Assembly: GCA_037954665.1 (NCBI GenBank)
Contig: JBBMOL010000445.1
Location: 124,001 to 188,000 of the forward strand
Source of the DNA: Laguncularia racemosa
Taxonomy: Eukaryota; Streptophyta; Magnoliopsida; Myrtales; Combretaceae
DNA: 64,000 nucleotides
Reading direction: 5' to 3'
This document shows, in pieces, positions 35,530 through 46,050 of the stretch (position 1 is the first letter of the stretch; each line of letters starts with the position of its first letter). The position numbers were made by a program, and so were the translations under genes. The notes under the pieces are model-generated. The model made no database searches. It worked only from the letters and a program-made list of their open reading frames with translations, and was not told the origin of the DNA.

Positions 35530-35990
35530 CAGCAGCCTTCATACAATTAACAAAAGCACAAACATGACAAAAGTGTAACTAAAGAATTAAATCCAATGCA
35601 ACTAGTACTCAAAACATCCAATTGGTAGGACATGTTCTCAGGTGAGTGCAGGTGAATCCACTGCTCTATTGGCTTCACACTCAACTAAATTGAACTAGAT
35701 TAACCTAAAGCTAAATAAAATGTCTTCTATATCATGAGAAAAGGTAAAGTTGCCATGCCACATTTGCTAAACAAATCAGTGCCTCATACATCTTAGCACA
35801 ATCAAGCTCAAACATGATAGTCTCCCCTCCCCTTAAGCGAACATATCTGGCTACATTGACTACAACCATAAATTCAACAATCTCTATTGCATTAGCTACA
35901 CAAAGTCAAGAACTGTCACCACTAATAAAGCTTTGAGCATTTATATAGCTCTCCAGAAGCTGGGTCAAAAGTGCCATTAGAAGGCTATTA
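35530..35990 (-). pseudogene. RNase H-like (RVT_3) fragment, LINE type
   Basis: Minus-strand reading gives ANAIEIVEFMVVVNVARYVR, then GGETIMFELDCAKMYEAL and, in another frame, a stretch resembling the S-F-x-H-V-R-R-E-A-N region (SVKPIEQWI). This is the layout of the RNase H-like domain at the end of plant LINEs. Stops are frequent and the extent is approximate. Confidence 0.4.
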
Positions 35991-36129
35991 AAAAACATAT
36001 ATATGTCTAGAGCTACAAGAGAAAAGATTACTAATGTTGGAAGCAATGATGGCAACATTAAGAGAAGGGAAACAAATATTAGCGTTATGATTTGAATTAA
36101 CAGTTAACTAATATTTTAGAAGTGATGCG

Positions 36130-37800
36130 CACAATGTTGACAACACAAACCACATTAATATCGACCCTATGGGTGAATGCCACTTAGGGTAATGTGTATA
36201 GGGGTAGACGTGATAGAGAGCAACATGAAGTTAAGGAATTAAATGAAGGAGGAGGAGATAATTTTGGTAAGAATTGTGTAGATGTTGGTAACCAACATAT
36301 AAGGGGACTTAACATTGTAAAATTGATAATTCCATAATCTGACAAGCATGGATTGCTAGATGACTACCCAAATTAGGAAAGTCAAGTGAAGAGATTGTTT
36401 GAGTACTATGAGTATGATGAGCATACAAAGGTCAAGCTGGCTTTTGTTGAGTTTATAAGGTATGTAACATTATGGTGGAAAAACCTTAAAATTTAGAGAA
36501 GAGATGATGGCAAGGCTAAGGTAGCTACTTAGAACATGATGAAGCAGTTGCTTAGATAGAAGTCTGTACCTTATTGCTATAAACATGAAATGTTCTCAAG
36601 GTTGTAGAAATTGAAGCAAGGGGGTTTGAGCGTAAGTGAGTATGCTCAAGAATATGAGGCATTACTCATCCAGTGCGAGGTAAGGGAACCTATTGAGCAG
36701 ACTACAAGGTTTAATTCTAACTCGAGATATGAAATTACTGATGTTGTGGAGGCCTAGCCATATGGCTCTAGATGACATTATCAAATCAGCATTGAAGGTT
36801 AAGAGATAGAAACAAAGGAGTAGGATTGGTCTATAAACTTATCAAGATTGCCACGCTATGAAGAAGTCTAAAGAAGAACCAAAACCCTGAGATTTAGGCT
36901 TTAAGCATGAGTTTAAGAGTTATGAGAAGGGAAATACTAGCAAATCCACACCTACTCCACCTAAAATGTAGGAGAATGAATGGTTGACTCACAAGAAGAG
37001 GTCAAGTGAGGTTAAATGCTTCAAATGTTATATATTTAGGCATCTAGCTTCTAAGTGCCCAAATAAGAGGGTTTTGGTAATCAAGACTAAACTTCCAGAG
37101 GTTAAGGTAGAGAGTGAATAAGAAAAAGAGGATTTGGTTGTGGCTTTCGAGGAGCAAATGAAAGAGTTTGAAGTTGAAGAGTGTGCTAAAGTGAAACTGG
37201 GTGGAAAGGATCTCACTCTACTCATGCTACCTATCATCAGATGATCTCTACTCTAGGAGCAACCAATTGATTTTACACAAGGCCATAAACCTATTCTTTG
37301 CCCAATGGCTGGTGAAAGGCAAAACTTGCTCTTTAGTGATTAATAATGGGAGCTACACTAATGTTACTTCAACTACTTTCGTATATATTATGGGCTTGAA
37401 AAAGATTCCCTATCCTCAACCATATAACCTACACTTGTTTGGGGAAAAGGGTAAAATCTATGTTACCAAGCAAGTTAAAGTGTCATTGAAGATTGAGGAG
37501 TATGGGGATGAGCAACTATGTGATTTAGTAGTCATGGATGTAGTCTATATCCTCTTTAGAAGGTCTTGGATAAATGATAGGAAGGTGCTATGTGATGTGT
37601 TCTGAAACACTTACACATATGTTAAGGATGGAAAACAGAGTGTCAACTTCAATGAGTCTAGCTAAAATCAAAAGAGATAGAGTGGTGAGAGGGAAACTGA
37701 AGGAAGGACAAAAGAGCTTGTTTGCATGGACAAATGATCCTATTCAACAAAGACTAGGGAGAGTTCAAGATTTGAGGGAAAAGCTTTGTTAACCTTGAGC
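36130..37800 (+). pseudogene. Ty3/gypsy gag-protease relic, plus strand
   Basis: Plus-strand frames give LFEYYEYDEHTKVKLAFVEF, then LWWKNLK, EYAQEYEALLIQCEV, a knuckle CFKCYIFRHLASKCPNKR (37019-37072), then an open frame (37201-37605) with VINNGSYTNVTSTTF, YPQPYNLHLF and LCDLVVMDVVYILFRRSW. The active-site aspartate is replaced (I-N-N-G-S). It is the same family group as the elements at 6640 and 40037, in opposite orientation. No intact LTR pair was seen around it. Confidence 0.7.
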
Positions 37801-40036
37801 AAATGATAGGAATGGGGTTCCTAAGACATGCCATCAAGGATTAAAGATTAATGGAGTACGAATCGAGAAGTTAAGGAGCCCAAATAAGAAAGTTGTAAGA
37901 GTTATAAAGAGATATATGGCCAAGTATACAGTCGTGTTCCACAACCATGTTCTTAAGCATGTTGACCAACATGGTAAACAATATGACCGTGTTGACTGAT
38001 AAGGATAACCAATATGGTACATAGTTACCAACACAACCGTCTTAGCAACTGTATTGCACACAACGAGTCCTTTTTATTCTTTTTAATTATTGATGAATTT
38101 GCCATTTATTTGTATTTTTTTATTTTTTATTTATAGGTTTACCATTAGTGTTCAAGAAGTATTTAAGCATCTTTTCTGTAATAGAAACATCGTGTATTAT
38201 CTTTTACATATTATAGAACTCTCTCTTTGAGATTAGGAAAAACCTAACTGTCGAGTCTAATTTCAAAATTTTATATTATCTCCCTAATCCGATTCATATT
38301 AGATCCTATGCTCATCCAATATAAATCCTCGACTTGAACTAGGAATTTTATTATTTATTTAGAGTTGCCATCTAACTAGAGTTGGGAAAAAATATTAAAT
38401 TAGAATTAATTGAGCGGATTAATTATAATCTAGACAACTAGTTGACGAAATCTCTTCTTTTTATTCTTATGAAAGAAAAAAAAAAGAAAGAAAAACCAGA
38501 TATTCTCGACTCGAAGGCTATCCTATTAAAATCCTTCTAAAATCTGAATTATGTTATAATATCTTCTTTAACATAAAAAGAAAATATTTGAAAAAAAATG
38601 ATATAAGGATTATACTAATAATAATTTAAAAAATATTTTTTTATTCTTTTTAGAGTTGCCCCATAAGGGTGCCTACGTATCCGCTATTCAGGATCAAACA
38701 GGTCGTAGTTCGCTTTTCATAAAATTTTAGTTGATTGATTAATTTTAATTATGAAAACAGCCAAGCTTACGTTTATTATCATTTTAATTTTTTTTTTTAA
38801 ATTCTAAACCTAAACTTTATTTCTCAATTTTGAAAAATAGATCTAAAACATTCTAGTTTTGAAAATATCAATTAAAATTTTATTTCATAAAAATCATTTT
38901 TCTATGTGAGAAAACATTATATACATATATATGTTTCTTTTTAAGAGAAAAAATCACACCTTTAATTAAGAAAATTTTAAAAGAAACACAAAAGAGAAAT
39001 TCTAAACCTAATTTTATCAATAACAAAATAAAACAAATTCCTAAAACATATGTCTTTTATCATTTTTTGTTATTTTTTAATATTTTTATTTATTATTTAT
39101 TTTTTCTTTTTATTTACTAATATCATTATCAATTAAGACTAATAATAATAATAACGTAAATATAACATGAAAACCACTAACTTAGATGCGGGTCAGGGCA
39201 ATTCGATTTGGGTCGGGTTGGATCTGGGTCGGTGCGGTTTGGTGAGCTTGTCACAGACTCAATCAGCTAGTTATACTCTAGCAAATGGCAACGCGAGGCG
39301 AGGAGTCGAGATGCTTCCTGGGTGCGAGCCGACGTGGAAATCAACCACGTTCGGACAATCCGCGGTGTTAATGACGGCTAGGATCGATGGCCGTAGGGAT
39401 TGCAACATAGCAGTGGGTGTTTGTTTCTTTCTTTCTTTCTTTTTTCTATGATCTTCTCCTCTCTTTACTTTCCTTACTCTTTGATTTCCTTACTTTCCGA
39501 CCTCTTCCTCTCTCCAAAGATCGAGCTTTATTTATAGGCATGTGGGATCGGATTTAATAAGTTTAAATCTAAACCATGATTGGGATTCGCTTTTTTCTCC
39601 CGAAATGAAAAAATGATGTAAATCCCTTATATTAGAGTTGTTTTTTATATTTATTTAGTTTGTTTGATTGATTTTGTTTTTGGATTTAATCCAAAAAATA
39701 AATCTTTTCATTGTAATATTGTTGATTCACAGCAAAACTTGATAAACTTCAATCTTTTTTCGTTTTGATTTGTTATCATGTTCATTTTTTCTTTTTTCTT
39801 TTTTTGGTTTGGTTTCGGCTAGCTTGGGGAAGAAGAATATCACGTGCAATGTACGTGATTCCCCAAACTTGATTTAAAGACTCATATTTCCTTAATCTTG
39901 TTGCAAATTTTATTTTTATTATTTTTATTAATTATTTATTTTTTTTATTTTTACTAATTCATAAATCAGACCTTTTTATTACTATTATTTTTTAACATTT
40001 TTATTTATTTATTTATTGTTAAAAAAATCTAGATAG
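37800..40036. other. LTR-like and low-complexity sequence, unassigned
   Basis: 37915-38050 has several CATGTTGACCAACATGG-like imperfect palindromes similar in style to the LTRs at 40037. 38640-38715 (AGAGTTGCC...GTGCCTACGTATCC...CGTAGTTC) is a block I associate with plant LTRs. 39530 has TTTATTTATAGGC, a TATA-like sequence. 39180-39440 is a GC-rich island. Element borders could not be set. Confidence 0.35.
39175..39440. other. GC-rich island in AT-rich DNA
   Basis: It contains GGGTCGGGTTGGATCTGGGT, CGCGAGGCGAGG and CGATGGCCG, and many CpG sites, in surroundings that are otherwise strongly AT-rich. A 94-codon plus-strand frame (39167-39451) covers it, but its translation matches no family I know and ends in a poly-Phe artefact. 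Confidence 0.6.
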
Positions 40037-40876
40037 TGATACGAACCACGCCAACATGTGACGAAACCCAATACCAATACGTTCGGAAATTCGTTACCTA
40101 AGACGCCCAAACACCTAAAGTGGAAACCGCGACCCATTGTCTATAAGCGAGACAAGAACCTTGGTATAATGTGAAGACGCCACAATCAGGATGAAAGATC
40201 GATTGATAAGTCGGGATGAACGCCACGGAAATCAATCCGATAAGTTCTAATTAGTTCTTGAAGAACCAAGAGAGATGCCTCTCAAAAGTGTTTAATGTTC
40301 AAAGATGTAAAATTCTATGTTGTTCTAAACCCTATGAGCTTTTATACTAGGGTTACAATTCGTGAAAAACAAGTCCAAAACAACGTAGCTTAGATAAGTT
40401 GCGTAAAAACACGAAAACAGAACAAGCTGGCCGGCAGGGGATACACGGCTGTGTACACGACCGTGTACTTTGGCCGTGTACTTTTCTGTGCACATTCTGA
40501 TCACATACACGACCGGGTACTTCTAGTCGTGTATCTTTCCGTGGATTTGCTTGTCTCCATACATGGCCGTGCCTTTTAGCCGTGTATGATTCTGTGCAAT
40601 CTTGGAATTCCTACACGGTCGTGCCTTGAGCATACACGCCCTCTTCAACCCGTGTCCGGTGTGACTTGTATAAAAGCAAGGGTCTTCCCATGGTTGTTCC
40701 AATCCGTTCCAACTTCATGATTGCTCCAATCCTTTCCGGCTTCATGGACAACCTTTATCAACCCGTTAAGTGCTTCCTTGAATCGTTTCGCTTGATTTCT
40801 TGTGATCGGTCCAGGCGGCACTTCAAGAGGATCCACATTTCTTCTTTCGGCTTGACTCTCATCATGGATCTCATCA
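40037..40876 (-). repeat. 3' LTR of the 40037-45386 element
   Basis: 840 bases, TG...CA. Minus-strand TATAAAAG at 40339-40346. The pol frame runs into its first 230 bases. Confidence 0.92.
40430..40665. repeat. cluster of short imperfect palindromes in the LTR
   Basis: Repeated units of the type TACACGGCCGTGTA (for example ACACGGCTGTGTACACGACC, TGGCCGTGTACTT, CATGGCCGTGCC, TACACGGTCGTGCC) recur about every 20-40 bases. The same cluster is in the 5' LTR at 44930-45170, with an extra unit in the 12-base indel. Confidence 0.7.
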
Positions 40877-41490
40877 TTCCCCTCCTCTTGAAAAGGATTT
40901 TTCCTCAAATCATTGCCTGCATCAAATGGACTCAGATCAATAACATAAAATGTGACACTTACTGGATACTCACCTGGTAAATTTTTCTTGTAGGCATTAT
41001 CATTGATTTTCTCAAGCATCGAAAATGGACCGTCTCCCCTAGGGTTCAACTTGGATCTCCTCTGCAATGGAAAACTCTCCTTACGAAAATGCACCCAAAC
41101 CCAATCTCCAGACTGAAAAATCTTGGGTCTCCTTTCCTTGTTCACCCTTGAAGCGACCTTGGCATTTTGTTTTACAATCCTAATCTTTACCTGTGCATGT
41201 AGCTTTCTCACGAAATCTGCCTTAGAATTAGCATCAAAACTCACAGACTTGTTAAGTGGCAATGGCAATAAATAAATAAGAACCAATGGGTTAAAACCAT
41301 ACACAATCTCAAATGGTGAACAATGAGTAGTGTTATATAAAGCCCTGTTATATGCAAACTCCACAAATGGTAGACAATCCTTCCAAGTCCTAATGTTCTT
41401 CTCTATGATTGCCCCTAACAATTGAATTAAAGTCCTGTTAACCACATCAATTTTCCCATCAATTTGTGGGTGATAGATAGTTGAAAACAT
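40645..41490 (-). pseudogene. integrase C-terminal part, running into the 3' LTR
   Basis: 281 open codons: STIYHPQIDGKIDVVNRTL, WKDCLPFVEFAYNRALYNTT (integrase core end with the catalytic-Glu region altered), FEIVYGFNPLVL, then GDWVWVHFRKE, RSKLNPRGDGPFSMLEKIND (GPF/Y module), FYVIDLSPFDAGNDLRKNPF and, across the polypurine tract, DEIHDESQAERRN, GPITRNQAKRFKEALNGLI. The last roughly 76 codons are LTR-encoded. No chromodomain is recognisable. The DLSPF...NPFQEE tail resembles plant chromoviruses of the CRM/Reina group. Confidence 0.9.
40877..40890 (-). other. polypurine tract
   Basis: The minus strand reads AAGAGGAGGGGAA directly before the 3' LTR start TGATGAG. The same bases code for QEEGN of the polyprotein. 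Confidence 0.8.
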
Positions 41491-41499
41491 CCGTTTAGT

Positions 41500-42222
41500 T
41501 CACAACTTTTCACATAATACTCTCCAAAAATGACTCAAAAATTTCTCATCTCGATCACTAACAATGCTGCTAGGTATACCATGCGGACGCACTACCTTTC
41601 TAAAGAACAAATCAACAATGTGTATAGCATCATCAGTTTTATGACAAGGAATGAAATGAATCGTTTTAAGAATCCTATCCACAACCACAAAATTAGAATC
41701 TCGACCATGCCTAGGCATAGATGATCCTAACACAAAATCTATGCAAATGTTTATCCATGGCTCACGAGGAATGACACTATACTCATATAACCAATCTAAG
41801 AAGTCATCTAAACAAGGAATGGGATGACGATACTTTACCGTAAGGTTGTTGATGGCGCGGCAGTCAACACACATTCTCCATGTCCCATCCTTCTTAGGCA
41901 CCAAAATCACAGGCACTGCACATGGACTCATGCCTTCTCTCACGTATCCCTTCTCCATTAACTCATCTACCTGCCTTTGGAGTTCCTTCGGAAAGACATT
42001 TTCAAAATCCTGCACAAGAGACACAACCACACTAGGCAAAGCATTAGATAATTCGTTAGTAGTCAAACATGTTTCTTTCAAAACCAAAAACAACATAAGT
42101 TGCCTCATCACTAACGCTCTCCTTACTACGCTCGCTCTTGCCACACAACTCTCCTTTTGTAAGGTTGCCCTCTCCTTTTCACTCACCACCAAAGTTGATC
42201 CCCCTTCAACTTGGCCTCTCAC
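41500..42222 (-). pseudogene. reverse transcriptase N-terminus fused by deletion to integrase
   Basis: The first part reads VDELMEKGYVREGMSPCAVP, VILVPKKDGTWRMCVDCRAI, NNLTVKYRHPIPCLDD: reverse transcriptase blocks 1 and 2. Around 41785-41800 it passes directly to PWINICIDFVLG, SNFVVVDRILKTIHFIPCHK and IPSSIVSDRDEKFLSHFW, which is the integrase core with two of its acidic catalytic positions. The catalytic Y/F-x-D-D block, RNase H and the integrase zinc finger are missing. The frame closes at a TGA near 41500; integrase goes on in the same register. Confidence 0.9.
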
Positions 42223-42258
42223 ACTCTTTCTAGCCTTCCTCTCCTTTTCCTTTTGATC

Positions 42259-43030
42259 TTAACTTTTATATTCCTTTTTCTTCTCATTGTCTTTTTCTCT
42301 CTCACTCTCACTTTGCTTTTCACTCACCTTGTGTTTTGCAAACGACTGTTGTAGTTGCAACTGGTCCTCATACACTTGTTTGGGTGTTAACGGTTTAAGA
42401 TTAAAGCTTTTCCCTTGGTGAACAAGCGTATGCTTGTTAGAAAAGCCATCATGAAGAACCTTCCTATCAAATTGCCATGGCCTCCCCAACAACACATGAT
42501 ATGCTTGCATTGGCACTACATCACATAACACCTCATCCTCATACCTACCAATGCAAAAAACAATCAATGCTTGCTTACTCACCTTAGTCTCTCCACTATC
42601 ATTCAACCACTGCAATTTATATGGACTAGGGTGTCTAACAGTTTTGAGCCCCACCCTCTCAACAATAAAATTACTCACTACATTGGTGCAACTCCCTCCA
42701 TCAACGATCAAACTACAAATGTGATATCCTAAATAACATCTAGTATGAAATATATTCTCTCTTTGCACCTCTTCTTCTTCCTTCACCTGCACATTCAACG
42801 CTCGCTTCACTACTGCCACTAACCTCCCTATTGCAGGCTCCTCATCATCACTAGCATCCTCTAATGGAGGCATATCATCTTCTTCACTATCCCTCTCAGT
42901 CTCATACTCTCCATCATCACGCAAAATCATCACACGCCTATTTGGACATTGACTAGCAATATGGCCTCTGCCTTGGCATTTAAAACATCTAATGTCACGA
43001 TTTCTAGAAGTAGAAGATTTAGGGTTACCT
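42259..43030 (-). pseudogene. zinc knuckle and aspartic protease-like domain
   Basis: After the frameshift the correct frame shows a CX2CX4HX4C knuckle (CFKCQGRGHIASQC) near 42950-42995. It continues open with acidic residues and then SLIVDGGSCTNVVSNFIVER, PSPYKLQWLND, ALIVFCIGRYEDEVLCDVV, HVLLGRPWQFDRKVLHDGFS. The catalytic aspartate is in VDGGS. A Lys/Glu-rich linker ends at an in-frame TAA (42259-42261); the next frame downstream is in the same register. Confidence 0.88.
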
Positions 43031-43033
43031 TGG

Positions 43034-44062
43034 TTACCAGGAGTAGAACCCGCTTGCCTCAGCTTCTCTTTTGGTTTGGTGGGTAAAGGCTTTTCTTCCT
43101 TCTTCCATTGGTTGGTCTTCTAAGTGGATGGTCTTCCAAGTGGATGAACCATTACCCTGTTGAAACCGTACATTACTACTACCCTTCCACTTATGTTGGT
43201 TCTCAACCTTTATAGCCATGTAAACCATATCCTCCAATTCTACATAATGCTGCAATTCAACCACATTTTGGATTTCTCTATTCAACCCAGCAAGAAACCT
43301 AGCCATTGTAGCCTCTCTATCCTCCTCTACATTCGCCCTAATCATAGTGACTTCCATCTCCTTGAAATACTCATCTACACTTCGGCTTCCCTGCCTCAGA
43401 GTTTGCAACTTGTTGTGCAATTCACGATAGTAATACGCAAGCACAAACCGCTTCTTCATCACTCTTTTCATCTCTTCCCAAGACTCAATAGGTGGCTCGT
43501 CACTCCTTCTCCTATTCAACATTAGTTGATCCCACCACACTATAGCATAATCCGAAAATTCAATGGCAGCAAGTTTTACCTTCTTTCTCCCACTATAGTT
43601 GTGACAATCAAATACCATCTCCACCTTTTTCTCCCATTCTAAGTACGCCTTGGGATCATTCTTCCCTTGGAAAGGAGGAATCTTCATCTTTATGCTACTC
43701 AATTGATCATTTTCTCTATTCCTATCTCCTCTATCTTCCCAATCTCTAGTTCCTCTATTCCGACCACTATATCCTCTATAACTCCCAACAGAAGGCTCAT
43801 CAAAGTCATCATCCGTCATTTCATCTCCACCCCTCAGTACTCTCCTAGAACGACTCTCCCTCTTACGCCCTTGGAATACGTTTATGGATTGCTCTAGTCT
43901 TTGCTCTACCGTCTCATGAATTTGTTCCATTCCTTCTTGGAACATCCTCTTCATTTCTCCCCTCAACGCCTCAATTACTAACCTAGCATCAAACCTTCCC
44001 CTCTCACCTTTAGGAGAATGTTGTCTCGACATAGTTCCTATAGAAAATATTAGTACTAACAT
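43034..44062 (-). pseudogene. gag of the 40037-45386 element (C-terminus frameshifted)
   Basis: 342 codons open from MLVLIFSIGTMSRQHSPKGE; the likely real start is the internal MSRQHSPKGE. The gag core is PPFQGKNDPKAYLEWEKKVE, MVFDCHNY, FSDYAIVWWDQLM, MKKRFVLAYYYRELHNKLQ, SVDEYFKEMEVTMIRANV. Two adjacent 16-base units (43114-43129 and 43130-43145), differing at one base, shift the frame, so the last residues (after about SSTWKT) are out of register and the frame stops before the zinc knuckle. Confidence 0.88.
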
Positions 44063-44519
44063 AAATATATATATATATAATTAAACCTCACGATACACTC
44101 CCTTACGTGTTTCTTTCAAATGTTGATATCACACAGTCACTCGTATATTCTCACAAATAATGATGATATCAACTCGCCAATTTCCTCTTCTCAATTCTCT
44201 TGGAACTAACCCGAACTACACCAATTTCCTTCCGTAGAATTCAAAACAACTCTAGGGTTCGTAAATTTTCCTCTATTTTTCTATCCGAATTTTTTTTTTT
44301 GTCTTGGTTGTTGCTCTTGATCACGTTTTTCTTTTCTCTTCTTTTTTTTTTGTCGTGATTTTTACTCTCTTTTTTTTTTTAACAATCGCCTAGTCGATAT
44401 TACACTATCAAAAGACAATCAATACTACGAAATTGAATACGATAATTGATATGAACGATTGGAGTTAGGGTTTTTGATATTACCTTCCTCAACCGAACTT
44501 GATGTTTTGACAAACCTAA
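44063..44519 (-). other. 5' leader of the 40037-45386 element
   Basis: Non-coding stretch between primer site and gag, with poly-T runs on the plus strand (44289-44300, 44342-44352, 44371-44380) and (TA)n at 44066-44078. No frame of interest. Confidence 0.6.
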
Positions 44520-44531
44520 GCTCTGATACCA
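44520..44531 (-). other. primer binding site, initiator-Met tRNA
   Basis: Minus-strand TGGTATCAGAGC, three bases inside the 5' LTR end. This is the standard plant initiator-Met site. Confidence 0.9.
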
Positions 44532-44534
44532 AAC

Positions 44535-45386
44535 TGATACGAACCACGCCAACCCGTGACGAAACCCAATACCAATACGTTCGGAAATTCGTTACCTAAG
44601 ACGCCCAAACACCTAAAGTGGAAACCGCGACCCGTTGTCTACAAGCGAGACAAGAACCTTGGTATAATGTGAAGACACCACAATCGGGATGAAAGACCGA
44701 TTGATAAATCGGGATGAACGCCACGGAAATCAATCCGATAAGTTCTAATTAGTTCTTGAAGAACCAAGAGAGGTGCCTCTCAAAAGTGTTTAATGTTTAA
44801 AGATGTAAAATTCTATGTTGTTCTAAACCCTAGGAGCTTTTATACTAGGGTTACAATTCGTGAAAAACAAGTCCAAAACGACGTAGCTTAGATAAGTTGC
44901 GTAAAAACACGAAAACAGAACAAGCTGGCCGGTAGGGGATACATGGCCGTGTACACGACCGTATACTTTAGCCGTGTACTTTTCTATGCACATTCCGGTC
45001 ACATACACGACCGGGTACTTCTGGTCGTGTATCTTTCTGTGGATTTGCTTGTCTCCATACACGGTCGTGCCTTTTAGCCGTGTATCTAACCGTGTATGAT
45101 TCTGTGCAATCTTGGAATTCCTACACGGCCGTGCCTTGAGCATACACGCCCTCTTCAACCCGTGTCCGGTGTGACTTGTATAAAAGTAAGGGTCTTCCCA
45201 TGGTTGTTCCAATCCGTTCCAACTTCATGATTGCTCCAATCCTTTCCGGCTTCATGGACAACCTTTATCAACCCGTTAAGTGCTTCCTTGAATTGTTTCG
45301 CTTGATTTCTTGTGATCGGTCCAGGCGACACTTCAAGAGGATCCACATTTCTTCTTCCGGCTTGGCTCTCATCATGGATCTCATCA
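44535..45386 (-). repeat. 5' LTR of the 40037-45386 element
   Basis: 852 bases, TG...CA. It carries a 12-base insertion relative to the other LTR (near 45080). Minus-strand TATAAAAG at 44837-44844. It also holds the same pol C-terminal coding sequence as an orphan frame (45155-45386). Confidence 0.92.
44837..44844 (-). promoter_or_regulatory. TATA box of the 5' LTR
   Basis: Minus-strand TATAAAAG, conserved in the other LTR at 40339-40346. It would drive element transcription towards gag. Confidence 0.55.
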
Positions 45387-46050
45387 GATAGGGGCAAAAA
45401 TGAGGTGTCTACACTAACTTATTAATAAGCTTCATTTTATTGAATCTTATCAATTAGTTTTTTGTAATTAATTGAGGCAATTCCTTAGCTAAACTATCTT
45501 GTGTTTCACATCGAGATTTTCTTGCTAATCCATTGATTTCCAAAGGTCGTGATCATGTCAATTTAGGAGCATCATAAACCTAGTTTGATTATTTGATTAA
45601 TTTCACTAATCATTTTTATCCTATTGCAATTTATTCTTTTTCTATTATTAAAAATTCCCAAAAACACACAAATTCCATTATCTATAGGTTATTGCGCGAA
45701 TTTATGGTTATGTTTGGGATTAAATCTAAATCCTAGGCACATTACAATGCATTAGTAGATAAAATTACTGCTCTAGAAGTGGCAACTCAAGCCTACAAAA
45801 CATCTTAGCTACATATTCAAACAAGAATGCCTATTTCTATATGCTTCAAAATAGGCTCAAATTGGCTGCAAAATCACTTCAAATGGCCTGTTGTTGCTTA
45901 CATCAAGACTAAGGGGATCTAGCTGCATTTTTTATCTAAATCGGTTGCTATTATTGTCATCAAGAACTGCTTAATTCTACTACAAAACTAGTTCAACTCA
46001 GTTGATGTTAAATTCTAAGGCATCAAAAGATCTTGAAACACCTATTATAC
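45387..46050. other. flank between gypsy and LINE relics
   Basis: No clear coding sequence. It may hold the 3' end of the minus-strand LINE, but no RNase H motif or poly-A end could be fixed. Confidence 0.35.

Larger units (their letters stand above)
40037..45386 (-). mobile_element. Ty3/gypsy element with intact LTRs and 5-base target duplication, defective pol
   Basis: LTRs at 40037-40876 and 44535-45386 begin TGATACGAACC and end CTCATCA. Both flanks are GATAG (40032-40036 and 45387-45391). The primer site (44520-44531) and polypurine tract (40877-40890) are in place for minus-strand orientation. Gag, zinc knuckle, protease, part of reverse transcriptase and most of integrase are present. 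Defects: a 16-base tandem duplication shifting gag, in-frame stops near 42259 and 41500, and a deletion from reverse transcriptase into integrase. By eye about 31 differences in 840 aligned LTR bases, nearly all transitions, plus one 12-base indel, indicate a fairly recent insertion. Confidence 0.93.

Noticed and set aside
39167..39451. 94-codon frame over the GC-rich island
   Set aside because: GC-rich DNA has few stops by chance, the end is a poly-Phe artefact, and no domain was recognised.
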